Shown here: one piece after another, positions 25,730 to 34,089 of the stretch
Layout of the letters: the number at the start of each line of letters is the position of its first letter
How positions within the stretch are numbered: the stretch's first letter is position 1
Source of the DNA: Limihaloglobus sulfuriphilus
Lineage (GTDB): Bacteria; Planctomycetota; Phycisphaerae; Sedimentisphaerales; Sedimentisphaeraceae
Direction: 5' to 3'
Assembly: GCF_001999965.1 (NCBI RefSeq)
Contig: NZ_CP019646.1
Coordinates: 2,604,001 to 2,668,000 of the forward strand
DNA length: 64,000 nt
The notes under the pieces: model-generated
Seen by the model: the letters and a program-made list of their open reading frames with translations, nothing else
What the model was told of the DNA's origin: nothing
Database searches by the model: none
Made by a program: the position numbers and the translations under genes

Positions 25730-27037
25730 ATGGTGAAGATTACACTTTTAGGGGCCGGCAGTCTTTTTTCACAGCCGCTGGTTACCGATATATTGAACAT
25801 TGAGGGCCTGGATGAGGGCGTTATAAATCTTGTCGATATTGATAAACGGCGCCTGGATATCAGCACCAATCTGGCAAAGAAGATTGCAGAGCTGACCGGC
25901 AGAAAGGGCTGGAAGATCAAATCAAGCGTTGACCGGAGAAGGGTTTTGCCCGATTCAGATTATGTAATCAATTCCATCGAGGTCTCGGGCACAAAATGCG
26001 TGCGCTGGGATAACGATATTCCGCTCAAGTACGGTATTGACCAGTGCATCGGCGATACGATCGGCCCCGGCGGCATCATGAAGGCGCTGAGGACTCTGCC
26101 TTCGATTCTGGATATACTGGCCGACTGCGAAAAGCTCTGCCCCGATGCCCTGTTTATGAATTATACGAACCCGATGTCAATAATTATGCAGGCGGCACTG
26201 CTCTCAAGCCCTATGCAGATGGTCGGGCTGTGCCACTCCGTCCAGGCCACGTCCAAAGCCCTCGCATCGTATCTGGATATACCCTATGAGCAGCTGCTTT
26301 ACCGCTGCGGAGGCATCAATCATGTTGCGTGGATGACCGAGCTAAAGGCCGAAGGCAAAGACCTCTACCCCGACCTGTTCGCGGCGATGAAGAAGAAAAA
26401 AATATACGAGAAAGACCCGGTAAGGTTCGACGTCATGAAACATCTGGGCTATTTTGTAACCGAGTCCAGCGGCCATTTCTCGGAATATGTGCCGTGGTAC
26501 CGCAAGAGAAAAGAGCTTATCAAGAAATTCTGCCGCGGCGGCTACCTTGGCGGCAGCGGCTTTTACCGCACGCAATGGCCAAAATGGCGCAAACAGCAAG
26601 ATGAAGATAAGAAGAAAATGCTTGCCGGCACGAAAGAGATACCGCTGCAGCGAGGGCATGAATACGCATCTTATATTATCGAGGCGCACCGTCTTAACAG
26701 GCCGTTTACCTGCAATGCAACCGTTGCTAATACCGGCCTGATCGATAATCTGCTCCAGACATGCGTTGCCGAGGTGCCGGTGCTGGTTGACAGACGCGGT
26801 TATCTGCCCACCTATTTCGGCCCGCTGCCCGAGCAGCTCGCGGCGGTGTGCAGGTCACATCAGTCTGTGTACCAGTTATGCGCACAGGGAATAATTGAGC
26901 AGAACCGTGAGATGATTATTCACGCCATGATGTTCGACCCGCTCAGCGCGGCAGTATGCTCACCCGAAGAGATACGAAAAATGGCGGCAGAGCTGTTCCG
27001 GGCAGAGAGAAATTATATACCTAATTGGTGCAGCTGA
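25730..27037 (+). CDS. Glycoside hydrolase family 4 (alpha-glucosidase/galacturonidase type)
   Basis: This NAD- and Mn-dependent glycosidase of about 435 residues has the N-terminal Rossmann motif ITLLGAGSLFSQPLVTDIL, the NYTNPMS substrate loop, the metal-binding Cys in MVGLCHSVQ, and the metal-binding His in RCGGINHVAWM. GH4 enzymes cleave glycosides by an oxidation-elimination mechanism in the cytoplasm. ESSGHFSEYVPWYRKRKELI is typical. The ATG at 25730 is chosen because the Rossmann strand starts there; a longer frame from 25637 adds 31 residues with no homology. A cupin gene follows after 39 bp and may be co-transcribed. Confidence 0.9.
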   Translation: MVKITLLGAGSLFSQPLVTDILNIEGLDEGVINLVDIDKRRLDISTNLAKKIAELTGRKGWKIKSSVDRRRVLPDSDYVINSIEVSGTKCVRWDNDIPLKYGIDQCIGDTIGPGGIMKALRTLPSILDILADCEKLCPDALFMNYTNPMSIIMQAALLSSPMQMVGLCHSVQATSKALASYLDIPYEQLLYRCGGINHVAWMTELKAEGKDLYPDLFAAMKKKKIYEKDPVRFDVMKHLGYFVTESSGHFSEYVPWYRKRKELIKKFCRGGYLGGSGFYRTQWPKWRKQQDEDKKKMLAGTKEIPLQRGHEYASYIIEAHRLNRPFTCNATVANTGLIDNLLQTCVAEVPVLVDRRGYLPTYFGPLPEQLAAVCRSHQSVYQLCAQGIIEQNREMIIHAMMFDPLSAAVCSPEEIRKMAAELFRAERNYIPNWCS

Positions 27038-27076
27038 AATGATAACTGAGATTTCATATTTAAGGAGAACAAACTG

Positions 27077-27415
27077 ATGAAAACGATAAACGCAAAACAG
27101 GCCCAAACAATTGAGAACCCGCACAAGGTTGATGTGAGCAAACTTTACGACACTGAAAACGCGCAGGTGATGCATATCACATTAAAGCCGGGCGAGTCGC
27201 TGAAGAAACATATCACTCCCGTAGATGTATTCTTTTACGTTCTCGAGGGAGTCGGGGTGGTTGAAATCGGCGATGAGAAACAGCAGGCCGCGGCTGACAC
27301 GCTGATCGAAAGCCCCGCAAAAATACCCCACTGCTGGCACAACGAAACCGACGCGGTTGTCCGAATATTAGTAGTCAAGGTCCCCCGCCCGACAGAAACC
27401 ACAAGGCTGTTATAG
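27077..27415 (+). CDS. Single-domain cupin
   Basis: This 112-residue small beta-barrel protein has cupin motif 1 as KPGESLKKHITPVDVFFYVLEG, with only part of the usual His pair, and motif 2 as IPHCWHNETDA. A strong TAAGGAG site lies 11 bases before the ATG. Such proteins often bind sugar or metal and act as isomerases or sensors. The proximity to the GH4 gene suggests a role in sugar metabolism, but no reaction can be assigned. Confidence 0.8.
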   Translation: MKTINAKQAQTIENPHKVDVSKLYDTENAQVMHITLKPGESLKKHITPVDVFFYVLEGVGVVEIGDEKQQAAADTLIESPAKIPHCWHNETDAVVRILVVKVPRPTETTRLL

Positions 27416-27456
27416 CTGATCATGCAGTGAAAGCGTTTGGATCAGTTGCAAGAGTT

Positions 27457-27475
27457 CACACTTTAGTGTGTTTTC
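27457..27475 (+). terminator. Weak hairpin after the cupin gene
   Basis: CACAC-TTTA-GTGTG is followed by TTTTC. The stem is only 5 bp. It lies between two converging genes and could end the GH4-cupin message. Confidence 0.35.
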
Positions 27476-27480
27476 AAAGT

Positions 27481-28638
27481 TTATCCGCGGTGAAGTGACG
27501 AGTCGCCGAATTTGTTTCTGATTTTATCAAGCGTTGTATCCAGTCGCAGGCGTTTTTCCTCCGAGCCGTCCTCGAACAGCTCTTTTGCCGGCGGTGTTTC
27601 AGAGAGGTTTGAGACGCCGAAGCCCAGCAGGCGGATCGGGCCCTTGCGGGTTTTCTGCCACGTTTCAAACAGCTCAAACGCCGCGCCGCGGAAGGTATCT
27701 GTGGCCTGGGAGGCCCGGCCGAGTGTGCGGCTGCGGGTTATGGTCTCAAAGTCGGCATACCTGAATTTCAGGGTGAGTGTCCGTGCAAACATGTTATGCC
27801 TTCGCAAAATCGCCGTCACCTCTTCTATCTGAGAGCTGAGTATATCTCTGAGCCTTTCCAATGAGCTGATATCTTTGGCAAAAGTCTCTTCGCTTGAAAA
27901 GCTCTTGGGCCTCTCTTCGCTTATAACCGGCCGGTCGTCGATTCCGTTTGCAAGCTGCTGGATCTTCCCGGCCTGGTCGGTTATCGCCGCCAGGTGCACC
28001 GCCGGATAATTTCGCAAATCATAAATCGTTTTTATGCCGAACTCCTGGAGCCGTTTTGCCGCCGCCTCACCGATTCCCCATATACGCCTTACCGGCAGCG
28101 GGTCAAGAATCGCCTGCTTGTTATCATCTGTGATTACCACCAGTCCGTCCGGCTTTTCCAGATCAGAGGCGAGCTTTGCCAGAAATTTATTCGGAGCCAG
28201 GCCCACCGAGGCGGTCAGTCCGGTTTGTTCGCGTATCCGCTCTTTTATCATCACTGCGATTTGACGGGCGGGCCCGAAGAGCTTTTCGCAGCCGGTAATA
28301 TCCAGGAACGCCTCATCGATAGAGAGCGGCTCGACCTGCGGCGTAAACTCGTGGAAAATCGCGTGAATCCTGCGGGAAATCTCTTTGTACCTTTTCATGC
28401 GAACCGGCATTATAACAAGCTCTTTGCACTGCCGCACTGCCCGGCTCATAGGCATGGCACTCCTGATGCCGAAACGCCTCGCCTCGTACGACGCCGCCGC
28501 GACAACGCCTCTCTGCTCGGCGAGTGAGCCGACAACTACCGGCCTGCCCCGAAGCTGCGGGTTATCAAGCTGTTCCACAGACGCGTAAAACGCATCCATA
28601 TCAACGTGTAAAATGTGCCTGACGGGTTTCATGTTCAA
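27481..28638 (-). CDS. dinB: DNA polymerase IV (Y-family)
   Basis: This 385-residue translesion polymerase has catalytic acids in HVDMDAFYASVEQ and SIDEAFLDITG. The thumb and helix-hairpin-helix segment is RRIWGIGEAAAKRLQEFGI. The little-finger domain follows (SFSSEETFAKDI). It copies damaged DNA with low fidelity. The C-terminus lacks an obvious clamp-binding Q-L-x-L-F motif. No LexA-type operator was recognised upstream. Confidence 0.95.
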   Translation of the reverse strand: MNMKPVRHILHVDMDAFYASVEQLDNPQLRGRPVVVGSLAEQRGVVAAASYEARRFGIRSAMPMSRAVRQCKELVIMPVRMKRYKEISRRIHAIFHEFTPQVEPLSIDEAFLDITGCEKLFGPARQIAVMIKERIREQTGLTASVGLAPNKFLAKLASDLEKPDGLVVITDDNKQAILDPLPVRRIWGIGEAAAKRLQEFGIKTIYDLRNYPAVHLAAITDQAGKIQQLANGIDDRPVISEERPKSFSSEETFAKDISSLERLRDILSSQIEEVTAILRRHNMFARTLTLKFRYADFETITRSRTLGRASQATDTFRGAAFELFETWQKTRKGPIRLLGFGVSNLSETPPAKELFEDGSEEKRLRLDTTLDKIRNKFGDSSLHRG

Positions 28639-28711
28639 CCGCTTGCCCGTTAATATTTCACAACAGATCGTTTACCACTCCGACAAGCCTTACTGTACCG
28701 GTAAAAATCGG

Positions 28712-29749
28712 TTATTCTGGTTTCAGCTCCCGCTGCATCAATGCATCCAGTGCCTGCTGAATATTCATGCGGCCGTGGATGATATTATATACAGCGTTTA
28801 TAATCGGCATATCAACATTGACCTTTTCAGCAAGCTGGCTGACCGACTCACAGGTCGCCACGCCCTCGACAACGCTGTTTGTCGCGGCAAGGGCATCTTT
28901 TGCGCTCATTCCCGAGCCGAGCCGCTGGCCGAATGAGCGGTTTCTGCCCTTTGGCGAGATGCAGGTTGTAATCAGATCTCCCACGCCGCTGAGCCCGTAG
29001 AAAGTATCGTTTTCCGCTCCGAGCTCTCTGCCCAGCCGGCTGATCTCCACGATTCCTCGGGCGACCAGTGCGGCCTTAGCGTTGTCGCCGAGTTTGAGCC
29101 CGTCGATGATACCGGCGGCAATCGCAATGACGTTTTTCAGCGCCCCCGCAAGCTCAACTCCCATCACATCATGATTGTAGTACACGCGGAAGTGCGGCGT
29201 GCTGAAGGTCTGCTGAACCCTGCGGGCGAAGACTTCACTGCTGCCCGCGGCACACGCCGAGGCCGGCAGATTCTGCGCCAGCTCATCGGCAATAGTCGGG
29301 CCAGAGAGCACGCCGATATCTTCGGTTGATTCAAGTACCTGCCTGATTACCTGTGTCGGCAGAAGCAGCGTTGAGTTTTCAATACCCTTGGCTACTGATA
29401 CGATGCCCAGGCCGTCAGGATAATGCGGTTTGAGCCGCTTGAATACGCCGCGTACATACTGACACGGCACCGCAGAGAGCACCAGCTCGCAGCCGTTGAA
29501 GGCGGCATCGTCTTCATAGCAGAATCTGATCGAATCAAGTATTTTGTAGCCGGGCAGAAAACGCACGTTTTCGCGGTTTTGCTCGAACTGCCGGAGCTGA
29601 TCCTTGTCGTGGCCCCAGATTTTTACATCAACGCCGTTGGATGCCAAAATCATAGAACAGACCGTCGCCATCGCGCCGTCGCCGATTATTGAAACTGATT
29701 TATATGTCTTTGGTGTATCATTCATAATTGCATTAGATGCGAATTTCAC
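28712..29749 (-). CDS. gpsA: Glycerol-3-phosphate dehydrogenase (NAD(P)+)
   Basis: This 345-residue enzyme reduces dihydroxyacetone phosphate to glycerol 3-phosphate for phospholipid synthesis. It has the Rossmann start VSIIGDGAMATVCSMILASN (Gly-x-Gly-x-x-Ala), the catalytic Lys in GALKNVIAIAAGI and SGVGDLITTC. Length is normal. It is the middle gene of a minus-strand trio with hflX and dinB, separated by 60-73 bp, so co-transcription is possible. Confidence 0.95.
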   Translation of the reverse strand: MKFASNAIMNDTPKTYKSVSIIGDGAMATVCSMILASNGVDVKIWGHDKDQLRQFEQNRENVRFLPGYKILDSIRFCYEDDAAFNGCELVLSAVPCQYVRGVFKRLKPHYPDGLGIVSVAKGIENSTLLLPTQVIRQVLESTEDIGVLSGPTIADELAQNLPASACAAGSSEVFARRVQQTFSTPHFRVYYNHDVMGVELAGALKNVIAIAAGIIDGLKLGDNAKAALVARGIVEISRLGRELGAENDTFYGLSGVGDLITTCISPKGRNRSFGQRLGSGMSAKDALAATNSVVEGVATCESVSQLAEKVNVDMPIINAVYNIIHGRMNIQQALDALMQRELKPE

Positions 29750-29809
29750 TAAAAAGCCGGCCTGCTTTCCGCGAAATCCGCGTTTCTACCTTTTTGTAAT
29801 TGTTCTCTG

Positions 29810-31126
29810 TTATTTGACCAGCTCGACGCTTTCCGGCTTCATCGACTGAACGACGGGCAGGGTCTTTTCGCCGAGCCTGACTACAAAGTCAACATAATTA
29901 TCATTGTAATCCTGCGAGACTATCTCGCTGTTGGCGTGAAGATAGCTCTGGAGTTTTCCGTTTGCCACGCCGATACGGATTCTTGCCGTTACCGACTCGC
30001 CGCGGATAAATCCTGTGATTCTCTCGATGACCGGCTCAATCCCCTCGCCTCTCGAAGCGCTGACCGGTATCGCGTCGGGGTGTATCGTGGTCAGGGCCTC
30101 CAGAACCGAGATGTTCTTTATAGCGTCTATCTTGTTGAGGATGATCAGCATTTTCTTTTTCTCGCAGCCGATTTCCTTGAGCACCGTGTTGACACTCTTT
30201 ATCTGCTCGAACACCTCATCCGAGCTGACATCGACAATATGCAGCAGCAGGTCCGCGTTTACCGCCTCGGCCAGTGTCGCTTTGAACGATTCCACAAGCT
30301 GGTGCGGCAGATGGCGTACAAACCCGACTGTATCGCTGAGCAGCACCTCTGTTGTGCCGTCGAGCTTCCACTTGCGGGTTCGGGTATCGAGAGTTGCGAA
30401 GAGCCTGTCCTCGGCGAAGACCCCTGCATTTGTTACCGCGTTCATAAAGGTGCTTTTGCCGGCATTTGTATAGCCGACAAGACAGGCCTTATAAACGTTC
30501 TTGCGCGATTCGATCTGGCGTTCGCGGCGTTTTTCGATCACAGCGAGCTCACGTTTGAGGTCAGTTATCCGCTTATTGACGAGCCGCCGGTCGATTTCGA
30601 GCTGTTTCTCGCCGGTACCCCTGGTACCTACGCCGCCTACAGCGCCGGCAGCCGTTCCGCCGCCCGCTCCTGCGACAGAGTCGAGGTGGCTCCACATGCG
30701 CGTCAATCTCGGGTAGGTGTACTCAAGCTGGGCAAGTTCTACCTGGAGTTTGGCCTGGCGTGTCTGGGCGGTCGAGGCAAAAATATCAAGAATCAGCTCA
30801 CTTCTGTCGAGAACCTTAACCTCGAGGATCGCCTCTAATTCGCGTATCTGGTTTGGGGACAGGTCGTTATCGAAAATCACCATGTCGGCCCTGTTTATCT
30901 GCACGCGCTGCGCAAGCATCTCGGCCTTGCCCCTGCCAATGTAGGTTGCCGGGTTGATTTCCTTAATTTTCTGCTGAAAGCGGTCAACAATTATTACTTC
31001 AGCGGTCTTTGCCAGGCTGGTCAGCTCGGCCAGATCGTCATTGTAATAATCCGCGGTTTTCGGATGCGCCGCGACGAGCACCGCTCTTTCTCCTGCGACT
31101 TGTAGCTGATCTCGTATTTTTTCCAA
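29810..31126 (-). CDS. hflX: Ribosome-associated GTPase HflX
   Basis: This 438-residue protein has the N-terminal HflX domain (YIGRGKAEMLAQRVQ, VIFDNDLSPNQIRELE), a Gly-rich linker (AGAGGGTAAGAVGGVGTRG) and a TrmE-Era type GTPase domain: G1 in VGYTNAGKSTFMNAV, G3 in LSDTVGFVRHLPH, G4 in ILNKIDA. HflX splits stalled or hibernating 70S ribosomes. The C-terminal extension is of normal length. Confidence 0.96.
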   Translation of the reverse strand: MEKIRDQLQVAGERAVLVAAHPKTADYYNDDLAELTSLAKTAEVIIVDRFQQKIKEINPATYIGRGKAEMLAQRVQINRADMVIFDNDLSPNQIRELEAILEVKVLDRSELILDIFASTAQTRQAKLQVELAQLEYTYPRLTRMWSHLDSVAGAGGGTAAGAVGGVGTRGTGEKQLEIDRRLVNKRITDLKRELAVIEKRRERQIESRKNVYKACLVGYTNAGKSTFMNAVTNAGVFAEDRLFATLDTRTRKWKLDGTTEVLLSDTVGFVRHLPHQLVESFKATLAEAVNADLLLHIVDVSSDEVFEQIKSVNTVLKEIGCEKKKMLIILNKIDAIKNISVLEALTTIHPDAIPVSASRGEGIEPVIERITGFIRGESVTARIRIGVANGKLQSYLHANSEIVSQDYNDNYVDFVVRLGEKTLPVVQSMKPESVELVK

Positions 31127-31467
31127 TTATTATCGTTTAGAGAAACTCCAGGCGGGTTTCTCAGTTTAAAATCCCGTTATTCTGCTCTTTTCACGGCGGG
31201 CCGCCCCCGCCGGCATTCAAAGATTATAACACATCAGTCATGGGCTGGAAAGCAAAAACTAAAACCATATAATTTTGCGTTTATCATAAATAAGTTCAAG
31301 ATTGAACAGCGGGAGTTTCGCTCCGGATTATAAAATCAACACGCTGCTTGAATTGCACAAACTGCTGATCAGGATACGGTGCCGCCGCTTAAGAGCAGTG
31401 AAAAGACGAGAGTGCGGCACTCAAACGGCAAAGGAGAAGTACAGTTAATACAAGGGGTAAAAAAAGG

Positions 31468-31499
31468 AGGCCGCCCTGGGGGGGAAGATAGGGCGGCCT
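31468..31499 (-). terminator. Strong Rho-independent terminator
   Basis: AGGCCGCCCT and AGGGCGGCCT form a perfect 10-bp stem with a 12-base loop. On the minus strand the stem is followed by CC and then TTTTTTT. It would end transcripts from the minus-strand gene at 31746-32255. Confidence 0.75.
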
Positions 31500-31547
31500 G
31501 AGTACAAGATGAAAAGGGGTCTAATTAGTGTTTCTATAGAGAAAAAA

Positions 31548-31588
31548 GGAGAAGAAACGAAATCGGTTCTAAAACCTGTTTCGTCTCC
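31548..31588 (-). terminator. Second hairpin with T-run, imperfect stem
   Basis: On the minus strand GGAGACGAAACAGG pairs with CCGATTTCG...TTCTCC through an internal bulge and is followed by TTTTTTC. It precedes the stronger terminator by about 50 bases in the direction of transcription. Confidence 0.5.
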
Positions 31589-31745
31589 GTTCTCATTCGC
31601 TATTAACTGTTTTTTAAAGAGCTTTGTTTGATATATTATACGAAAAAAAGTACCAGTTGTTTAGAAAAAGTCAATTTTTTTTCGGCATTTTTCTATTTTT
31701 TGCTATCTGCTTATCATTCAAGAAGATAAATACAGTAAAAAACTG

Positions 31746-32255
31746 TTATATTTCTTTTTTTTCTTCATTTTTCATTTTTTGGGACGACGGAACAATGCCA
31801 ATAACGAAAATATAGGCAGTTAATATCAATGCCGCTCCGGCCAAAATAAGAACGTTTCTAACGTCTTTGCGGTTGAGCCGGTGTATGATTTCAGGCACCT
31901 CGGGCATATTGGACTCGGGCAGCTCCATAATTTTAGCCAGAGCCTGCTGTGCGGCGGCTTTTTTGGCTATGTCAACCGCCGGAAACATAATCTCCTCGGT
32001 ATTCTCGGGATTGAGTCCAAGCTGCGACTCATAGAGTATATTTATTACATCCTGATCTTTAGACGCCCGGCTTATAAACTGATTAAACTCAAAGAGCCGC
32101 TCCTTGATCGCGGCGATCTCGGCCTGGGTCTGCGCAAGCCTGATTTTGTTCTGGTAATAAGTCTCTATCTCCGGGGCAAGTATAGACAGAAATACCGCCA
32201 TGATGCCCACGGCAATGCAGATACAGTAAAAAGTTGTCTTCAACAAAGTAGCCAT
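31746..32255 (-). CDS. Two-helix membrane protein of unknown function
   Basis: The 169-residue product has a transmembrane helix near each end: FYCICIAVGIMAVFLSILA (9-27) and VLILAGAALILTAYIFVIGI (135-154). The middle is hydrophilic and largely helical, with IRLAQTQAEIAAIKERLFEF likely to form a coiled coil. It ends with the charged tail KMKNEEKKEI. No family is recognised. It stands alone and is followed by two terminators. Confidence 0.7.
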   Translation of the reverse strand: MATLLKTTFYCICIAVGIMAVFLSILAPEIETYYQNKIRLAQTQAEIAAIKERLFEFNQFISRASKDQDVINILYESQLGLNPENTEEIMFPAVDIAKKAAAQQALAKIMELPESNMPEVPEIIHRLNRKDVRNVLILAGAALILTAYIFVIGIVPSSQKMKNEEKKEI

Positions 32256-32407
32256 ATACAGAGATTATGCCTGCCAAAGCATTAAATGTCAACGCCTTTT
32301 AGCCGCGATAAAACAAGAAAAACACCGCCGAGATAAAACATCTCTGCAAAAGCCGCCTTGATGCTCATTTAAACATAAATCGGCAGCTGTCAATTACGAA
32401 GACGTCT

Positions 32408-32788
32408 TTATTCTTTGACGGTTATCGTATCTGATACTTTGAACAGGCTGCCGTCTGCCAGTTCTCCCGAAAGCGTTAGAACTGCCTGACCCGGCTCAAC
32501 TACACCCTTTACGTCGGCTCTTTCAAATTTAACTACAAGGTCACCGCAGGCATCTGCCTTGGTATAGGTCGCGGCGATATCGTCAAGAGTCAGACTCTCA
32601 CAAACAACCAGACCGTAGGGAATATTTGAATGAACAGTTACAATTGTGTCCGGACTGCTCAGCACCAGTGTCTTTGGCGAGACTGTAATGCAATAACCTT
32701 CGCCCGAACTGGCTTTGTTGGCGGCTACAAAACTCGCGGTCAACGCCATCGCGGCTAATACAGCAATAATAAGGAATGACTTTTTCAT
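32408..32788 (-). CDS. Small secreted protein of unknown function
   Basis: The 126-residue product begins with a clear signal peptide (KKSFLIIAVLAAMALTASF). The mature part looks like a single beta-sandwich: YCITVSPKTLVLSSPDTIVT, then VHSNIPYGLVV, and a final VSDTITVKE. Three cysteines are present. The ATG at 32788 was chosen because AAGGAG lies 9 bases upstream; a frame from 32824 would place that site inside the gene. Function is unknown. Confidence 0.75.
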   Translation of the reverse strand: MKKSFLIIAVLAAMALTASFVAANKASSGEGYCITVSPKTLVLSSPDTIVTVHSNIPYGLVVCESLTLDDIAATYTKADACGDLVVKFERADVKGVVEPGQAVLTLSGELADGSLFKVSDTITVKE

Positions 32789-33297
32789 TGTAAAACTCCT
32801 TGAATTGTTAATCTTACTACACATAAGACCATATAAGTATTATACGTCCGAAATCATCAGGATGCTCAAAAATAATTATTTTCCCACAGTTGCTGTGCGA
32901 TATTTATTTGCAAAACCTTTCGGCTGCTTGCCTACAAAAAAGTATCTTTATTGAATTTTAATACATTTTTGTATCTTTTTCTCCATGGTGAACATTTTTG
33001 AAGTTATACGACCTGCCTTTTTTAATGAGAAATGTCTAATATAAGAGCAGTATCTTAAATACTTTACAATTTTCATGAAGATGCCCGCAAAAAAATGGCA
33101 CGGGTTTTGTATTAAGACGCCCATAAAGAATGCTCGACTTTTAAAAAGTTAATACGGCGGCTTACTTGAGAAACACACATAAACAACAACTTTTAAGGAG
33201 ACAAAATGAAAAACAGAAAAACGTCTTAAATCAGAAGTCTCATACTAAACAGGAAATTTAAACCAATAAAACATTACCAAAATTTATGGAGAATAAA
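32789..33297. other. Long divergent intergenic region upstream of the nitrogen locus
   Basis: These 509 AT-rich bases separate a secreted-protein gene from the outer-membrane-protein gene. No coding frame is credible. The region carries a sigma-54-type promoter at 33096-33111, about 190 bases before the first gene, which leaves a long leader. The leader contains a second purine-rich TAAGGAGACAAAATG sequence (33195-33209) followed by only six codons, which may be a tiny leader peptide or chance. Confidence 0.5.
33096..33111 (+). promoter_or_regulatory. Sigma-54-type promoter candidate 1
   Basis: TGGCACGGGTTTTGTA fits the -24/-12 consensus TGGCAY-R-N4-TTGCW with one mismatch (T for C in TTGC) and correct spacing. 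It lies upstream of the outer-membrane protein, amt and PII genes. Sigma-54 control of ammonium transport genes is well known elsewhere; here it is inferred. Confidence 0.6.
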
Positions 33298-34056
33298 ATG
33301 AACAAGAAAACAATCACGGCAGCGTTAATTATCACAGCAATTCTTTCACCAGCTTTAATGGCCGGGGAAAAACCTGAATTCGGCGTTGGAGCGGACTTTA
33401 TGAGCAAATACATCTGGCGAGGCATCCTGGTCAATGACGACTACTCTATCCAGCCCTGGGCGGAAGTGTCATACATGGGCATCACTGCCGGCTGGTGGTC
33501 AAGCTGGGACACAACTGACTACACCGGCAACGAAAGTGAATTCATCGAGCATGACTTCTATCTGGACTACACAATGGAGGCAACAGAGGGAATCGACGTA
33601 TCGCTGGGTTACATCTACTACGCGTTCCCAAGTCTGCCGGACACACAGGAAGTCTATGCCGGCGCAGCGTTTGACGTATTCCTCTCGCCCTATGTGACTG
33701 TTTATTACGACTTTGACGCGGTTAATTCCACCTACGCCACTGCCGGCATCGGATACACAGTAGATGAGGTGGCAAAGCTCTCTGATGACATTGCTGTCTC
33801 AATGGAGCTGGGGGCAAGCCTTGGCTGGGGCTCAAGCGGCTACAACAAAGACTACTGGGGCGTAACCGACAGTGAATTCAGTGATTATACGCTTTCAGCG
33901 GCGTTTCCGTTCGCGATTGGAAACTGGACGCTTACTCCAAGCGTGAATTATGTCGGGCTGATTGGCGATATAGACGATGCTTCGCCGGCGGCCTTCGGAA
34001 CAAACGCCGACGGTGACTACTTCTTCACGGGAATTGGCGTATCTACAAGTTTTTAA
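33298..34056 (+). CDS. Outer-membrane beta-barrel protein (TorF/porin-like)
   Basis: The 252-residue product has a signal peptide (ITAALIITAILSPALMAG). Its body is made of alternating hydrophobic/polar strands rich in Tyr, Trp and Gly: SKYIWRGILVNDDYSIQPWA, VSLGYIYYAF, VTVYYDFDAV, and the terminal FTGIGVSTSF ends in Phe as outer-membrane barrels do. The SKYIWRG start is shared with a family of putative porins often found near ammonium transporter genes. The ATG at 33298 has GGAG 8 bases upstream; the track-like longer frame from 33286 would bury that site. It may let ammonium or other small solutes cross the outer membrane. Confidence 0.75.
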   Translation: MNKKTITAALIITAILSPALMAGEKPEFGVGADFMSKYIWRGILVNDDYSIQPWAEVSYMGITAGWWSSWDTTDYTGNESEFIEHDFYLDYTMEATEGIDVSLGYIYYAFPSLPDTQEVYAGAAFDVFLSPYVTVYYDFDAVNSTYATAGIGYTVDEVAKLSDDIAVSMELGASLGWGSSGYNKDYWGVTDSEFSDYTLSAAFPFAIGNWTLTPSVNYVGLIGDIDDASPAAFGTNADGDYFFTGIGVSTSF

Positions 34057-34089
34057 GAATCAACGAACAGCAAAACAAGAGGTTATTAT

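Larger units (their letters stand above)
31127..31745. other. Intergenic region with tandem terminators
   Basis: No credible gene was found in these 619 bases. The left part holds the hflX promoter and a GC-rich palindrome near 31195-31215. The right part contains two hairpins with T-runs on the minus strand (31468-31499 and 31548-31588), both downstream of the gene ending at 31746. Between them and that gene lie about 150-250 AT-rich bases that would be transcribed as a 3' tail or a small RNA. Confidence 0.55.

Noticed and set aside
31509-31631. A 40-codon plus-strand frame starting MKRGLISVS
   Set aside because: It overlaps both hairpins that act as minus-strand terminators, and lacks a ribosome site at a proper distance. 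Open length of 40 codons is expected by chance.
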